NCBI GenBank assembly: GCA_030018855.1
Contig: JASEHG010000072.1
Span: 1 to 8,929 of the forward strand
DNA: 8,929 bases
Reading direction: 5' to 3'
Source of the DNA: Candidatus Brocadiaceae bacterium
GTDB taxonomy: Bacteria > Planctomycetota > Brocadiia > Brocadiales > Bathyanammoxibiaceae
The notes under the pieces were generated by a model. That model worked only from the letters and a program-made list of their open reading frames with translations. It did not search any database and was not told the origin of the DNA. The stretch's first letter is position 1; every line of letters starts with the position of its first letter. The translations under genes were made by a program, and so were the position numbers. Positions 1-4,691 of the stretch are shown one piece after another.

Positions 1-2
1 CT

Positions 3-536
3 TTCGTGGATGCGATAATAATAATGCTGACGGTACCTACTGCCCTGACGGGCGGGATGTTATTCCAGTTTATCTGGGGTTACAACTTCAGTGTGGCCGT
101 CTGGGTGGGGTACATTGCCCTTTTTGGTATGGCCACCTCTACAGGAATTTTGATGGTAGCCTTTCTGAAAGAGGCCTTTGAAAAGAGGGGCGAGGAGAAC
201 ATAAAGGACGAGGCCCAGATTACGGAGGCCATACTGGAGGGGGCCGTCCTAAGGCTAAGGCCCAAACTCTTGACGATATCTACCACCATCTTTGGCCTCT
301 TACCCATGCTCTGGGCCACCGGTTCAGGGGCAGAGATAATGAGGCCCCTTGCTGTCCCCATAATCGGCGGTTCTTTTACCTCCACGCTCGTGACCCTCTT
401 TGTAATTCCTATTATCTACCACACGGTAAAGAGGTGGCAACTCCTCAGACACCTCAGGCCCAAAAAGGTTAAGGTAAAAAGACCGGGAAGGGGATGGTTC
501 GGGAAAAAGAGGACGGGGGAGAGTCCCCTACCGTGA
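3..536 (+). CDS. Heavy-metal efflux RND transporter (CusA/CzcA-like), C-terminal part
   Basis: This is the C-terminal ~177 residues of an inner-membrane proton-driven RND pump of the heavy-metal efflux type, which exports metal ions through a tripartite CusCBA-like complex. The 5' end lies outside the window; the frame is open from base 3. Visible are the last transmembrane helices: the VPTALTGG segment, the YNFSVAVWVGYIALFG helix followed by MATSTGILM, and after a cytoplasmic loop the conserved RPKLLTISTTIFGLLPMLW and GGSFTSTLVTLFVIPIIY helices. It ends in a Lys/Arg-rich tail. The match to CusA is clear, including the GTG-like motif (ATGSGAEIM) and the Lys of RPK. At the place where CusA has Glu in AAEFG of this helix, the sequence reads ATSTG, so the acidic residue is missing. 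The substrate (Cu/Ag or Zn/Co/Ni) cannot be told from this part. A Met/His-rich lipoprotein gene at 1196 is a possible functional partner. Confidence 0.92.
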   Translation, partial: FVDAIIIMLTVPTALTGGMLFQFIWGYNFSVAVWVGYIALFGMATSTGILMVAFLKEAFEKRGEENIKDEAQITEAILEGAVLRLRPKLLTISTTIFGLLPMLWATGSGAEIMRPLAVPIIGGSFTSTLVTLFVIPIIYHTVKRWQLLRHLRPKKVKVKRPGRGWFGKKRTGESPLP

Positions 537-544
537 ATCCTTGA

Positions 545-652
545 CAGTATAAGTGTTATAGGATAATTGCCTTTGATGCCGTTCGCAAGGAGGAGCCGAT
601 AATACCCTTTAGTGAGCTAAAGAAACGCTTAAAAGCCGATGGCCTCTTATGA
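545..652 (+). pseudogene. Start-less coding remnant before the toxin-antitoxin pair
   Basis: Between a TGA at 542-544 and a TGA at 650-652 the + strand reads as 35 protein-like codons, including IIAFDAVRKEEPIIPFSEL and then KKRLKADGLL. There is no ATG, GTG or TTG in this frame, so it cannot be a normal gene as it stands. Its stop overlaps an ATG at 649 (ATGA), as in translationally coupled genes, and that ATG is in frame with the antitoxin below. The composition resembles the C-terminus of a small antitoxin-like or regulatory protein, but I do not recognise the family. It is best read as the decayed tail of a gene that once preceded the antitoxin. A chance open stretch is the main alternative. 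Confidence 0.3.
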
Positions 653-663
653 AGTTGGACAGA

Positions 664-670
664 AAGGGAG
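664..670 (+). promoter_or_regulatory. Ribosome binding site deciding the antitoxin start
   Basis: AAGGGAG ends 5 nt before the ATG at 676. It favours this start (MIITKQQV...) over the in-frame ATG at 649, which would add nine residues and has no purine-rich motif before it. Confidence 0.55.
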
Positions 671-675
671 TTGAT

Positions 676-864
676 ATGATTATCACCAAACAGCAAGTCC
701 TTGAGATAGTAGAAGACTTACCTGAAGAGGTAGATGTTGACGAGGTTATGTATCGTCTCTACCTCAGGCAGAAATTAGAGGTTGCTGAAAGAGACATCCG
801 TGAAGGGCGGATCGTTCCACACGAGGAAGTAGTTAAGGAGACCTCTAAGTGGTTCAAAAAATAA
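676..864 (+). CDS. Type II toxin-antitoxin system antitoxin
   Basis: A 62-residue acidic, helical protein (MIITKQQVLEIVEDLPEEVD then VDEVMYRLYLRQKLEVAERD, ending in SKWFKK). It has the pattern of short antitoxins encoded just before ParE/RelE toxins: an ITKxxVLxxIxxLPEE start, an ExMxRLxLxxKxE helix, and a 'xGxxxxxEExxKExxKW' tail. These bind and neutralise the toxin and usually repress their own promoter. The toxin reading frame begins at a GTG inside the last codons of this gene, a 16 nt overlap typical of coupled pairs. The start at 676 is chosen from its ribosome binding site and family length; a 71-residue form from 649 is possible. The antitoxin frame is intact while the toxin is broken, as expected for a decaying module. 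Confidence 0.65.
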   Translation: MIITKQQVLEIVEDLPEEVDVDEVMYRLYLRQKLEVAERDIREGRIVPHEEVVKETSKWFKK

Positions 865-1157
865 AATGGGCAATACGAGCACTTGATGATTTACGAAACA
901 TTTATGAATATATAGCTAAGGATTCAAGGCGGTACGCCCAAATATAGGTGGAGAATATTCAAAACGCCGTCTCCAATCTTGCTAACTTTCCGCTTATGGG
1001 GCATAAAATACCTGAGTTCCCACACCTACCACACCGTGAAATTTTGGTTGGTAGTTATCGTATTATTTACAGATTTGAGGAGAAAGAAAGTCAGATATTA
1101 GTAATGTCCGTAATCCATGGACGAAGGGCGCTTAAGTGGCCTCTCAGCCAAGAGTAG
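849..1157 (+). pseudogene. ParE/RelE-type toxin interrupted by an in-frame TAG
   Basis: From GTG 849 the frame reads as a complete ParE-family toxin of about 102 residues, except that codon 33 is TAG (945-947). The part before the stop contains IKWAIRALDDLRNIYEYIAK and DSRRYAQI. The part after it continues in the same frame with VENIQNAVSNLANFPLMGHK, then REILVGSYRIIYRFEE and the family's VIHGRR end. Both halves match one continuous toxin (ParE toxins poison DNA gyrase, RelE toxins cleave mRNA), so a single base change probably inactivated it. The lost residue could well be Tyr (TAC/TAT). A GTG at 948 could start a 69-residue C-terminal piece, but that piece lacks the first helices. A real TAG ends the gene at 3895, so general TAG recoding is unlikely. 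A sequencing error is the other explanation. Confidence 0.8.
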
Positions 1158-1195
1158 AGTGTCTGGCAATGAAAATAATGAGGTAGATTAAAACT

Positions 1196-1396
1196 ATGAA
1201 GAAATACGTTCTCCTCCTCTTCAGTTTAGTCTTGCCACTAGCCCTTGGCTGTATGTGCATGATGCCTATGATGCATAAAGGCCACGACCACGAGTCCCCT
1301 ACTAATGCAGGGGCACGGCGTGCCGTGCCCCTACCTCTCTGCCAGTGCAATTGCGTAGAGAGAGAAGGGGAGTGCCACTGCAGACATGCCTCTTGA
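1196..1396 (+). CDS. Small Met/His/Cys-rich lipoprotein, probable metal binding
   Basis: A 66-residue protein with Lys-Lys at the N-terminus and a hydrophobic segment VLLLFSLVLPLALGC, which looks like a lipoprotein signal with Cys-19 as the modified residue (the -3 to -1 residues ALG are slightly off consensus). The mature part starts with a dense cluster of soft-metal ligands, CMCMMPMMHKGHDHE, and ends with a Cys cluster (CQCNC ... ECHCRH). Met/His clusters of this kind are known from periplasmic copper and silver binding proteins. The RND metal pump upstream supports a role in metal capture, but this is inference. A GC-rich palindrome (1309-1332) lies in frame between the two clusters and encodes the AGARRAVPLP-like linker. 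A weak GAGG lies about 11 nt before the ATG. I do not recognise a named family. Confidence 0.6.
   Translation: MKKYVLLLFSLVLPLALGCMCMMPMMHKGHDHESPTNAGARRAVPLPLCQCNCVEREGECHCRHAS
1309..1332. repeat. GC-rich palindrome inside the lipoprotein reading frame
   Basis: Arms AGGGGCACGGC (1309-1319) and GCCGTGCCCCT (1322-1332) are perfect 11 bp inverted repeats around a GT centre; allowing one mismatch, the pairing extends to 1307-1334. Its AGGGGC...GCCCCT ends are shared with the palindrome at 1506-1532. It is read through in frame by the lipoprotein gene. Confidence 0.85.
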
Positions 1397-1493
1397 GCGG
1401 ACTTATTTTTCTAACTCGCCTGTTTAATCCAGTGGTAAGCCGTGGAATCTAGCCATTTATTTTTTGAGAGGTATGTTATATAAAGAGGTATTG

Positions 1494-1507
1494 AGTCAGT
1501 AGTCAGT
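1494..1507. repeat. Doubled heptamer AGTCAGT
   Basis: Two exact tandem copies of AGTCAGT, the second running into the palindrome that starts at 1506. A partial heptamer repeat (CTGATAG + CTGA) occurs at 1541-1551 on the other side of that palindrome. Confidence 0.55.
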
Positions 1508-1532
1508 AGGGGCGGGGTAACCCCGCCCCTAC
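1506..1532. repeat. Perfect GC-rich palindrome in intergenic DNA
   Basis: Arms GTAGGGGCGGGG (1506-1517) and CCCCGCCCCTAC (1521-1532) are perfect 12 bp inverted repeats around a TAA loop. The outer part (TAGGGGC...GCCCCTA) resembles the palindrome in the lipoprotein gene, which suggests one family of small mobile palindromes with variable cores. There is no T-run after it, so it is not a canonical terminator. Confidence 0.85.
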
Positions 1533-1551
1533 AAAAGTTCCTGATAGCTGA

Positions 1552-1614
1552 CCCGCCTGAGGCGGGATACCTGGAAAACGGTAACCGAAGGTCCTGCCAA
1601 AGGCGGGTTCCAAG
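1552..1614 (+). other. Stacked hairpins, possible structured leader
   Basis: Two short hairpins can form: CCCGCC-TGA-GGCGGG (1552-1566) and CCTGCC-AAA-GGCGGG (1593-1607, with one G-T pair). The second, together with the small palindrome CGGTAACCG, is enclosed by TGGAA (1572-1576) pairing with TTCCA (1608-1612). This sits directly before a terminator and a gene, an arrangement like a riboswitch or attenuator leader. I could match it to no riboswitch class I know, and nested mobile palindromes would look the same. Confidence 0.35.
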
Positions 1615-1686
1615 AGGCCCGAAGGGGAGATTCCCCTCTATTAAGAGGGGACAAAGGGGTGTGTCTCCTTCGGGCCTTTTTATTTT
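1615..1686 (+). terminator. Strong intrinsic terminator with nested hairpin
   Basis: AGGCCCGAAGG (1615-1625) pairs perfectly over 11 bp with CCTTCGGGCCT (1667-1677), then AGA with TCT past a two-G bulge. The run TTTTTATTTT follows at once. The apical part holds a second hairpin, CCCCTCT (1633-1639) with AGAGGGG (1644-1650). It has a T-run only on the + strand. It could end transcripts from the lipoprotein gene or attenuate the gene at 1727, whose ribosome binding site starts 27 nt after the T-run. Confidence 0.75.
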
Positions 1687-1726
1687 ACAGGAGAGGAAAT
1701 TCTTAAGAGGTACAGGAGACAGTGCC

Positions 1727-2245
1727 ATGTTAGAAGACGCATTAAAACAAATAAGGGCTCTACTTCAAAATCAGCTCCCAGCGAAACTTGACCAGATAGA
1801 ACTGGAGAGGGCGGATGGGGTAACCCTGGAGGATGTGCAATCCTTCCTTATCCAGGTAGGGGATAGTAGTAGCACTGCCAGGCGTCAGGGTAGTGGCATC
1901 TCCAGGCATCTGGATGCCCGCCTGGGATACCCAAGTGTCACCATCCTGGGGGAGGCCACAAGTGCCAACAATGCGATTTCTCGCAGGAGGGAGTTAAGGC
2001 ATGAGGTTTCTGTATGGATTACAGATAGAGAGGTATCACCCGATAGTGAACTCGCCCAGACTAAGCTCCTGTACTACGTGGAAGCGGTTGAGCGGGTCCT
2101 TGCCAGTGACCCCACCCTGGGAGGAAAGGCCGTGGATTCAATGGTAACCAGCCATGAGTATACCCATGAAAGAGGAGAGGAATTTGTGAGGAGGGCTATC
2201 CTTTACATGAGAGTACTGGAGAGGCTTTCCACGAACAATTACTAA
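1727..2245 (+). CDS. Phage tail-terminator-like protein of unknown role
   Basis: A 172-residue soluble protein. The ATG at 1727 is chosen because AGGAG lies 8 nt upstream; an in-frame GTG at 1661 lies inside the terminator hairpin and is unlikely. The layout resembles small phage neck/tail-terminator proteins: an N-terminal helix (LEDALKQIRALLQNQLPAKL), a central YPSVTILGEA strand, a HEVSVWITDRE strand, a helix with LYYVEAVERVLASDPTLGG, then VTSHEYTH and a final strand (RRAILYMRVLERLS). The 'Y.EAL..VL..DPTLGG.V' pattern is the main support. This is fold-level resemblance, not a firm family match. No other phage structural gene is adjacent, so it may be an isolated prophage remnant or a domesticated protein. 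No signal peptide or membrane segment is visible. Confidence 0.6.
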   Translation: MLEDALKQIRALLQNQLPAKLDQIELERADGVTLEDVQSFLIQVGDSSSTARRQGSGISRHLDARLGYPSVTILGEATSANNAISRRRELRHEVSVWITDREVSPDSELAQTKLLYYVEAVERVLASDPTLGGKAVDSMVTSHEYTHERGEEFVRRAILYMRVLERLSTNNY

Positions 2246-2343
2246 GGGACTCTTCTCCTGAGAAAAAGAAACTTAGTTTTGGACAGGCGTTCGTACACGA
2301 TGTAAACCTCTTTTAAATGGGCCTCACTTTCCATTGTCAGCAC
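2242..2343 (-). CDS. Possible small protein of 33 residues
   Basis: A minus-strand frame starts at GTG 2343 with GGAGGG (2351-2356) exactly 7 nt upstream, and reads MLTMESEAHLKEVYIVYERL then SKTKFLFLRRRVP before a TAG. Its stop overlaps the stop of the + strand gene ending at 2245 by 3 bases, tail to tail. The composition is protein-like (charged, amphipathic, basic end), and the spacing of the ribosome binding site is good. It is short, unrecognised and could be chance or the remnant of a larger gene. Confidence 0.25.
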   Translation of the reverse strand: MLTMESEAHLKEVYIVYERLSKTKFLFLRRRVP

Positions 2344-2458
2344 TTTTTATCCCTCCATTTTTTGGTGGGTCAGGTCCATTATTGAAACTGGTTGAACCCC
2401 GAATTGCTTTTTAAACCCGTTCCTGCTATATCATCAGGGAACAACACTGCAGGGCCTT

Positions 2459-3163
2459 ATGAAGAAGACCTCTTTATTACTCGTCATAATGGTTGCCTTT
2501 TGCCTGACTGAGGCCGAGGCCTATATGGAAGAGTATCCACCCTTTCCCTTTAAAAGCAAAAAACTGCCACCCCACTTGGAGACAGAAGAGTTAATAGAGT
2601 TTAAGGGGGAGACAACAACCAGGGTTGAGGATTTACAGGTAGAACTGTCTACTATAGACGTGTATGACAAACTAAGGATTAAAGACGGTAAGGAAATTAT
2701 ATTTGAAACAGAAGAAGGTTTTACACCGTTTGTTTTTGCCGTCTACTATGCCGATCTGGATAATAACAAATTGAAGGACATCGTAATATTCTCTGACTAT
2801 CGTAGTTGCGGTCTGGGTTATAAGCATAGGGTTGATATATTATTCCAGGTTAGGAGGCACACATTCTCACATATACACTACGATACGATGTCCGCAAGCC
2901 TGAAAGATTTTGTGGATATAAACCGCGATGGCGTTTACGAGATTATTTATACTGCCTTCTACGCTGGGCAGAGGCATAACTATTTTGTGTACAGTATTTA
3001 TGAGATAAGGGACGCAAAACTCTATAACGCCAATAAAAAATACTCACCCGCTTTTCCTAAATTTATCTGGTTTACGTATAAACCCAACGATAAACAATCA
3101 ACTAGAATCACCCGGGAGGAAAGAGAAGGATATCTTAAGATACTACCAGAGGTAATAGAATAA
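2459..3163 (+). CDS. Exported protein with two calcium-loop-like Asp motifs
   Basis: A 234-residue protein with a clear Sec signal peptide: Lys-Lys, a hydrophobic core (SLLLVIMVAFCL) and an AEA cleavage site after residue 21. The mature protein carries two Asp-rich loops of the DxDxxxxxD type: DLDNNKLKD (residues 99-107) and DINRDGVYE (153-161). Each is followed by a hydrophobic strand (IVIF, IIYT). Such loops are typical of FG-GAP/VCBS-like beta-propeller and calcium-binding repeats, where each loop holds one Ca2+. Two loops alone do not make a propeller, so a smaller related fold is likely. It lies 25 nt before the SleB-type hydrolase and probably shares its transcript, suggesting a cell-envelope role. 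The ATG has only a weak GCAGGG before it. I recognise no specific family. Confidence 0.65.
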   Translation: MKKTSLLLVIMVAFCLTEAEAYMEEYPPFPFKSKKLPPHLETEELIEFKGETTTRVEDLQVELSTIDVYDKLRIKDGKEIIFETEEGFTPFVFAVYYADLDNNKLKDIVIFSDYRSCGLGYKHRVDILFQVRRHTFSHIHYDTMSASLKDFVDINRDGVYEIIYTAFYAGQRHNYFVYSIYEIRDAKLYNANKKYSPAFPKFIWFTYKPNDKQSTRITREEREGYLKILPEVIE

Positions 3164-3188
3164 TAAAGGGCAGTGGAGGTGTAAGACA

Positions 3189-3725
3189 ATGGGTTTCCCT
3201 AATTTTTGTGAGGGGGATTATACAATGTTAGAAAATATTTGGGCAGAGGAGAAGGAAGAGCCAAGGCTAAAGTTGCCAGAGAATAAAGACATTGCCCTCC
3301 TGGCCAGGGTAATCTTTGCCGAGGCCGCTGGGGAATCAATTGAGGGGAAAAGGGCTGTAGCCTGGGTTGTAAGGAACAGGGTAAGGGTTCGTTCTAGACG
3401 CAGAAAGGAGTTTGGCAGTATATATGGCTGGGATGGGGTAATACTGAAACGAGATGCCTTTGCGGGTGTGCAAGAGAAGCTCTGGTGGAAGCTGGAGGAC
3501 ATTGATTCCCTTAATTTGCAGGAGCAGGAGGCCCTTAAGGAGTGCATTGAAGTAGCCGAAGAGGTCTACGAGGGCATGGGTATAGACCCCACCGATGGGG
3601 CGCTATTCTTTCATAAGGGCTGGCCCCGGGAAGGTGATATCGCAGACGGCATAGAGAGAGGCGAAATTATCTCTACCCGACGGAGAAAGATAGGTAAGCA
3701 CTACTTTTTTAAGTACAAGGAGTAA
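3189..3725 (+). CDS. SleB-type cell wall hydrolase
   Basis: A 178-residue protein of the Hydrolase_2/SleB family, which cleaves peptidoglycan glycan strands (lytic transglycosylase/glucosaminidase-like). The domain starts near residue 34: LLARVIFAEAAGESIEGKRA (37-56) then VAWVVRNRV. Glu-45 in FAEAAGE is the probable catalytic acid. The later conserved parts GALFFHKGWP and KIGKHYFFKY are present, so the domain is complete. No signal peptide or membrane segment is visible, which is unusual for an enzyme acting outside the membrane; it may be released another way or be of phage origin. Two in-frame starts have good ribosome binding sites with 8 nt spacing: ATG 3189 (GGAGGT at 3175) and ATG 3225 (AGGGGG at 3211). 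The longer form is given, but the domain is unaffected. It follows the exported protein gene closely. Confidence 0.82.
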   Translation: MGFPNFCEGDYTMLENIWAEEKEEPRLKLPENKDIALLARVIFAEAAGESIEGKRAVAWVVRNRVRVRSRRRKEFGSIYGWDGVILKRDAFAGVQEKLWWKLEDIDSLNLQEQEALKECIEVAEEVYEGMGIDPTDGALFFHKGWPREGDIADGIERGEIISTRRRKIGKHYFFKYKE

Positions 3726-3832
3726 ACCTTGTCCTGGGCCGGAGTCCCATCCATCTGAGGTAGAGAGGGGACGGCTACGCCCACCAAGTAACACGTGGAG
3801 TTCCCACCTAAACCATGTTGGACTTTCGGCAT

Positions 3833-3850
3833 TGGCCATGTCAATGGCCA
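3833..3850. repeat. Small hairpin between the convergent genes
   Basis: TGGCCAT (3833-3839) and ATGGCCA (3844-3850) form a perfect 7 bp stem with a GTCA loop. It lies between the stops of the hydrolase gene and the YGG-repeat gene. No T-run follows on either strand, so I do not call it a terminator. Confidence 0.55.
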
Positions 3851-3854
3851 GAGA

Positions 3855-3889
3855 CATCCCCCGTTTCCTGTAACCTGTCCCCCATTGCC
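3855..3889 (-). repeat. Degenerate heptamer array, five units
   Basis: Read on the - strand, five consecutive 7-mers all begin with GG: GGCAATG, GGGGACA, GGTTACA, GGAAACG, GGGGATG. The pattern GGnnAnn is shared with the arrays at 4618-4688. It begins just downstream of the stop codon of the YGG-repeat gene. Confidence 0.5.
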
Positions 3890-3894
3890 GGTGT

Positions 3895-4650
3895 CTAGGG
3901 ACACAGGATTTTTACTGAGGCGTTTGTATCCAGAACCGTTGCCTCAGAGTCTCGTGGATACGCATCACTGTTTATAGAGTGTATACTTGGGGCCTTGACT
4001 GTGGCGCTACTGTCCTTCCCGGAGATGCTGGTATCCCTTATAAAGTTACAGGAGGGGTCTATAGAGCCGTCAACCCCTAGCTTCAAGGTCCAGATGTCAG
4101 CATTTCCCTTTCCAGTACCGAAGGAGCTTGTACTCCCAGCTACTATGTATCCCCCCTCACGGGTTTGCCGGATGGAATTGGTCTCATCCGAGCCACCTCC
4201 CCCATAGGTCTTCTCCCACTCCACAGCCCCATCTGGTCCGAGCTTAAGAACCCAGAGGTCAACAATTCCCTCTTCTTCTGTAAAGAAAGAGCTTATATGA
4301 CCAGCCACTATGTAGCCCCCGTCACTGGTCTGCTGGATGGAATGGGCCCAGTCGTTCTTAACCCCCCCATAGGACTTTTGCCACTCTATGGACCCATCGG
4401 GTCTGAGTTTTAAGACCCAGGCATCGGTCTCCCCAGCACCAAATGACCGTGTCGCACCGGCCACTATGTACCCACCATCCCTGGTCTCTTGGACGGAATA
4501 GGCCCAATCAACATCAGGCCCTCCGTAGGTAGCGGCCCATCCACTTGAGGCGGACAAAGAGGGGGTCGTTGTAAAGCAAAGGAATACAGAAGACAGGAGG
4601 CAGGGTAGGGGGAGCGAGGTAACAGGTAACAGGCGACTGGTAACAGGCAA
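3895..4650 (-). CDS. Exported YGG/DGGYIVAG-repeat protein
   Basis: A 251-residue protein with three tandem repeats of about 52-55 residues, with Tyr-Gly-Gly at residues 42, 94 and 149. Each reads as YGG..D...SIQQT.DGGYIVAG.T.SFG....D.WVLKL.PDG.IEW. The units probably form blades of a beta-propeller-like structure; such proteins are usually exported and of unknown function. The tail (199-251) has a Cys near each end (201, 250) and Asp-Thr/Ser-rich stretches, as seen at the end of other members. Residues 13-34 form a hydrophobic, probable signal segment (SLPLPCLLSSVFLCF, site near LSA). The only plausible start is TTG 4650 with AAGG close by. Its first ~11 codons lie in a heptamer repeat array, so the leader may be rebuilt or the gene 5'-truncated; relatives often have more repeats. 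It ends in TAG and is last in the rpoN cluster. Confidence 0.7.
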   Translation of the reverse strand: MPVTSRLLPVTSLPLPCLLSSVFLCFTTTPSLSASSGWAATYGGPDVDWAYSVQETRDGGYIVAGATRSFGAGETDAWVLKLRPDGSIEWQKSYGGVKNDWAHSIQQTSDGGYIVAGHISSFFTEEEGIVDLWVLKLGPDGAVEWEKTYGGGGSDETNSIRQTREGGYIVAGSTSSFGTGKGNADIWTLKLGVDGSIDPSCNFIRDTSISGKDSSATVKAPSIHSINSDAYPRDSEATVLDTNASVKILCP

Positions 4651-4688
4651 AAACCTTAACCTTCCCCTGGCCCCCGTTGCCTGTAGCC
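4618..4688. repeat. Two inverted heptamer arrays after rpoN
   Basis: On the + strand 4618-4652 reads as five 7-mers: GGTAACA, GGTAACA, GGCGACT, GGTAACA, GGCAAAA. On the - strand 4688-4661 reads GGCTACA, GGCAACG, GGGGCCA, GGGGAAG. The two arrays face each other, so CAGGCTACAGGCAAC can pair imperfectly with the complement side (GTCGCCTGTTACCTG) in the transcript. They start four bases after the rpoN stop and overlap the start of the YGG-repeat gene. Confidence 0.65.
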
Positions 4689-4691
4689 TGT

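Larger units (their letters stand above)
1397..1726. other. 330-base stretch without a gene, rich in palindromes
   Basis: No convincing gene is seen on either strand; the minus-strand open frame across it runs through the palindromes and looks spurious. From left to right it holds about 95 bases of AT-richer sequence with no clear element, a doubled heptamer AGTCAGT (1494-1507), a perfect 12 bp palindrome (1506-1532), a partial heptamer repeat CTGATAGCTGA (1541-1551), two small CCCGCC/GGCGGG-type hairpins (1552-1607), and a strong terminator (1615-1686). AGGAG at 1714-1718 then serves the gene at 1727. Confidence 0.7.

Noticed and set aside
540..566. TTGACA at 541 region followed by GATAAT as a promoter for the toxin-antitoxin pair
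   Set aside because: The spacer is only 15 nt to GATAAT, and the 17 nt position gives TAATTG; too weak to list as a feature.
945..947. Genome-wide reassignment of TAG
   Set aside because: The YGG-repeat gene ends properly at a TAG (3897-3895) at its family-typical C-terminus, so TAG works as a stop here.
1540..1620. Known riboswitch classes (c-di-GMP, TPP, cobalamin, fluoride and others)
   Set aside because: None of the conserved core motifs I know is present; only stem-like palindromes are seen.
1411..1728. Minus-strand open frame of 105 codons
   Set aside because: It runs through palindromes and the terminator, has no ribosome binding site and no recognisable protein pattern.
2389..2408. 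TGG...TTGCT resembling a sigma-54 promoter
   Set aside because: GG and GC are separated by 14 nt instead of 10, so the spacing does not fit.
3603..3904. Minus-strand open frames opposite the end of the hydrolase gene
   Set aside because: They overlap each other in different frames, cross repeat sequence and show no family features.
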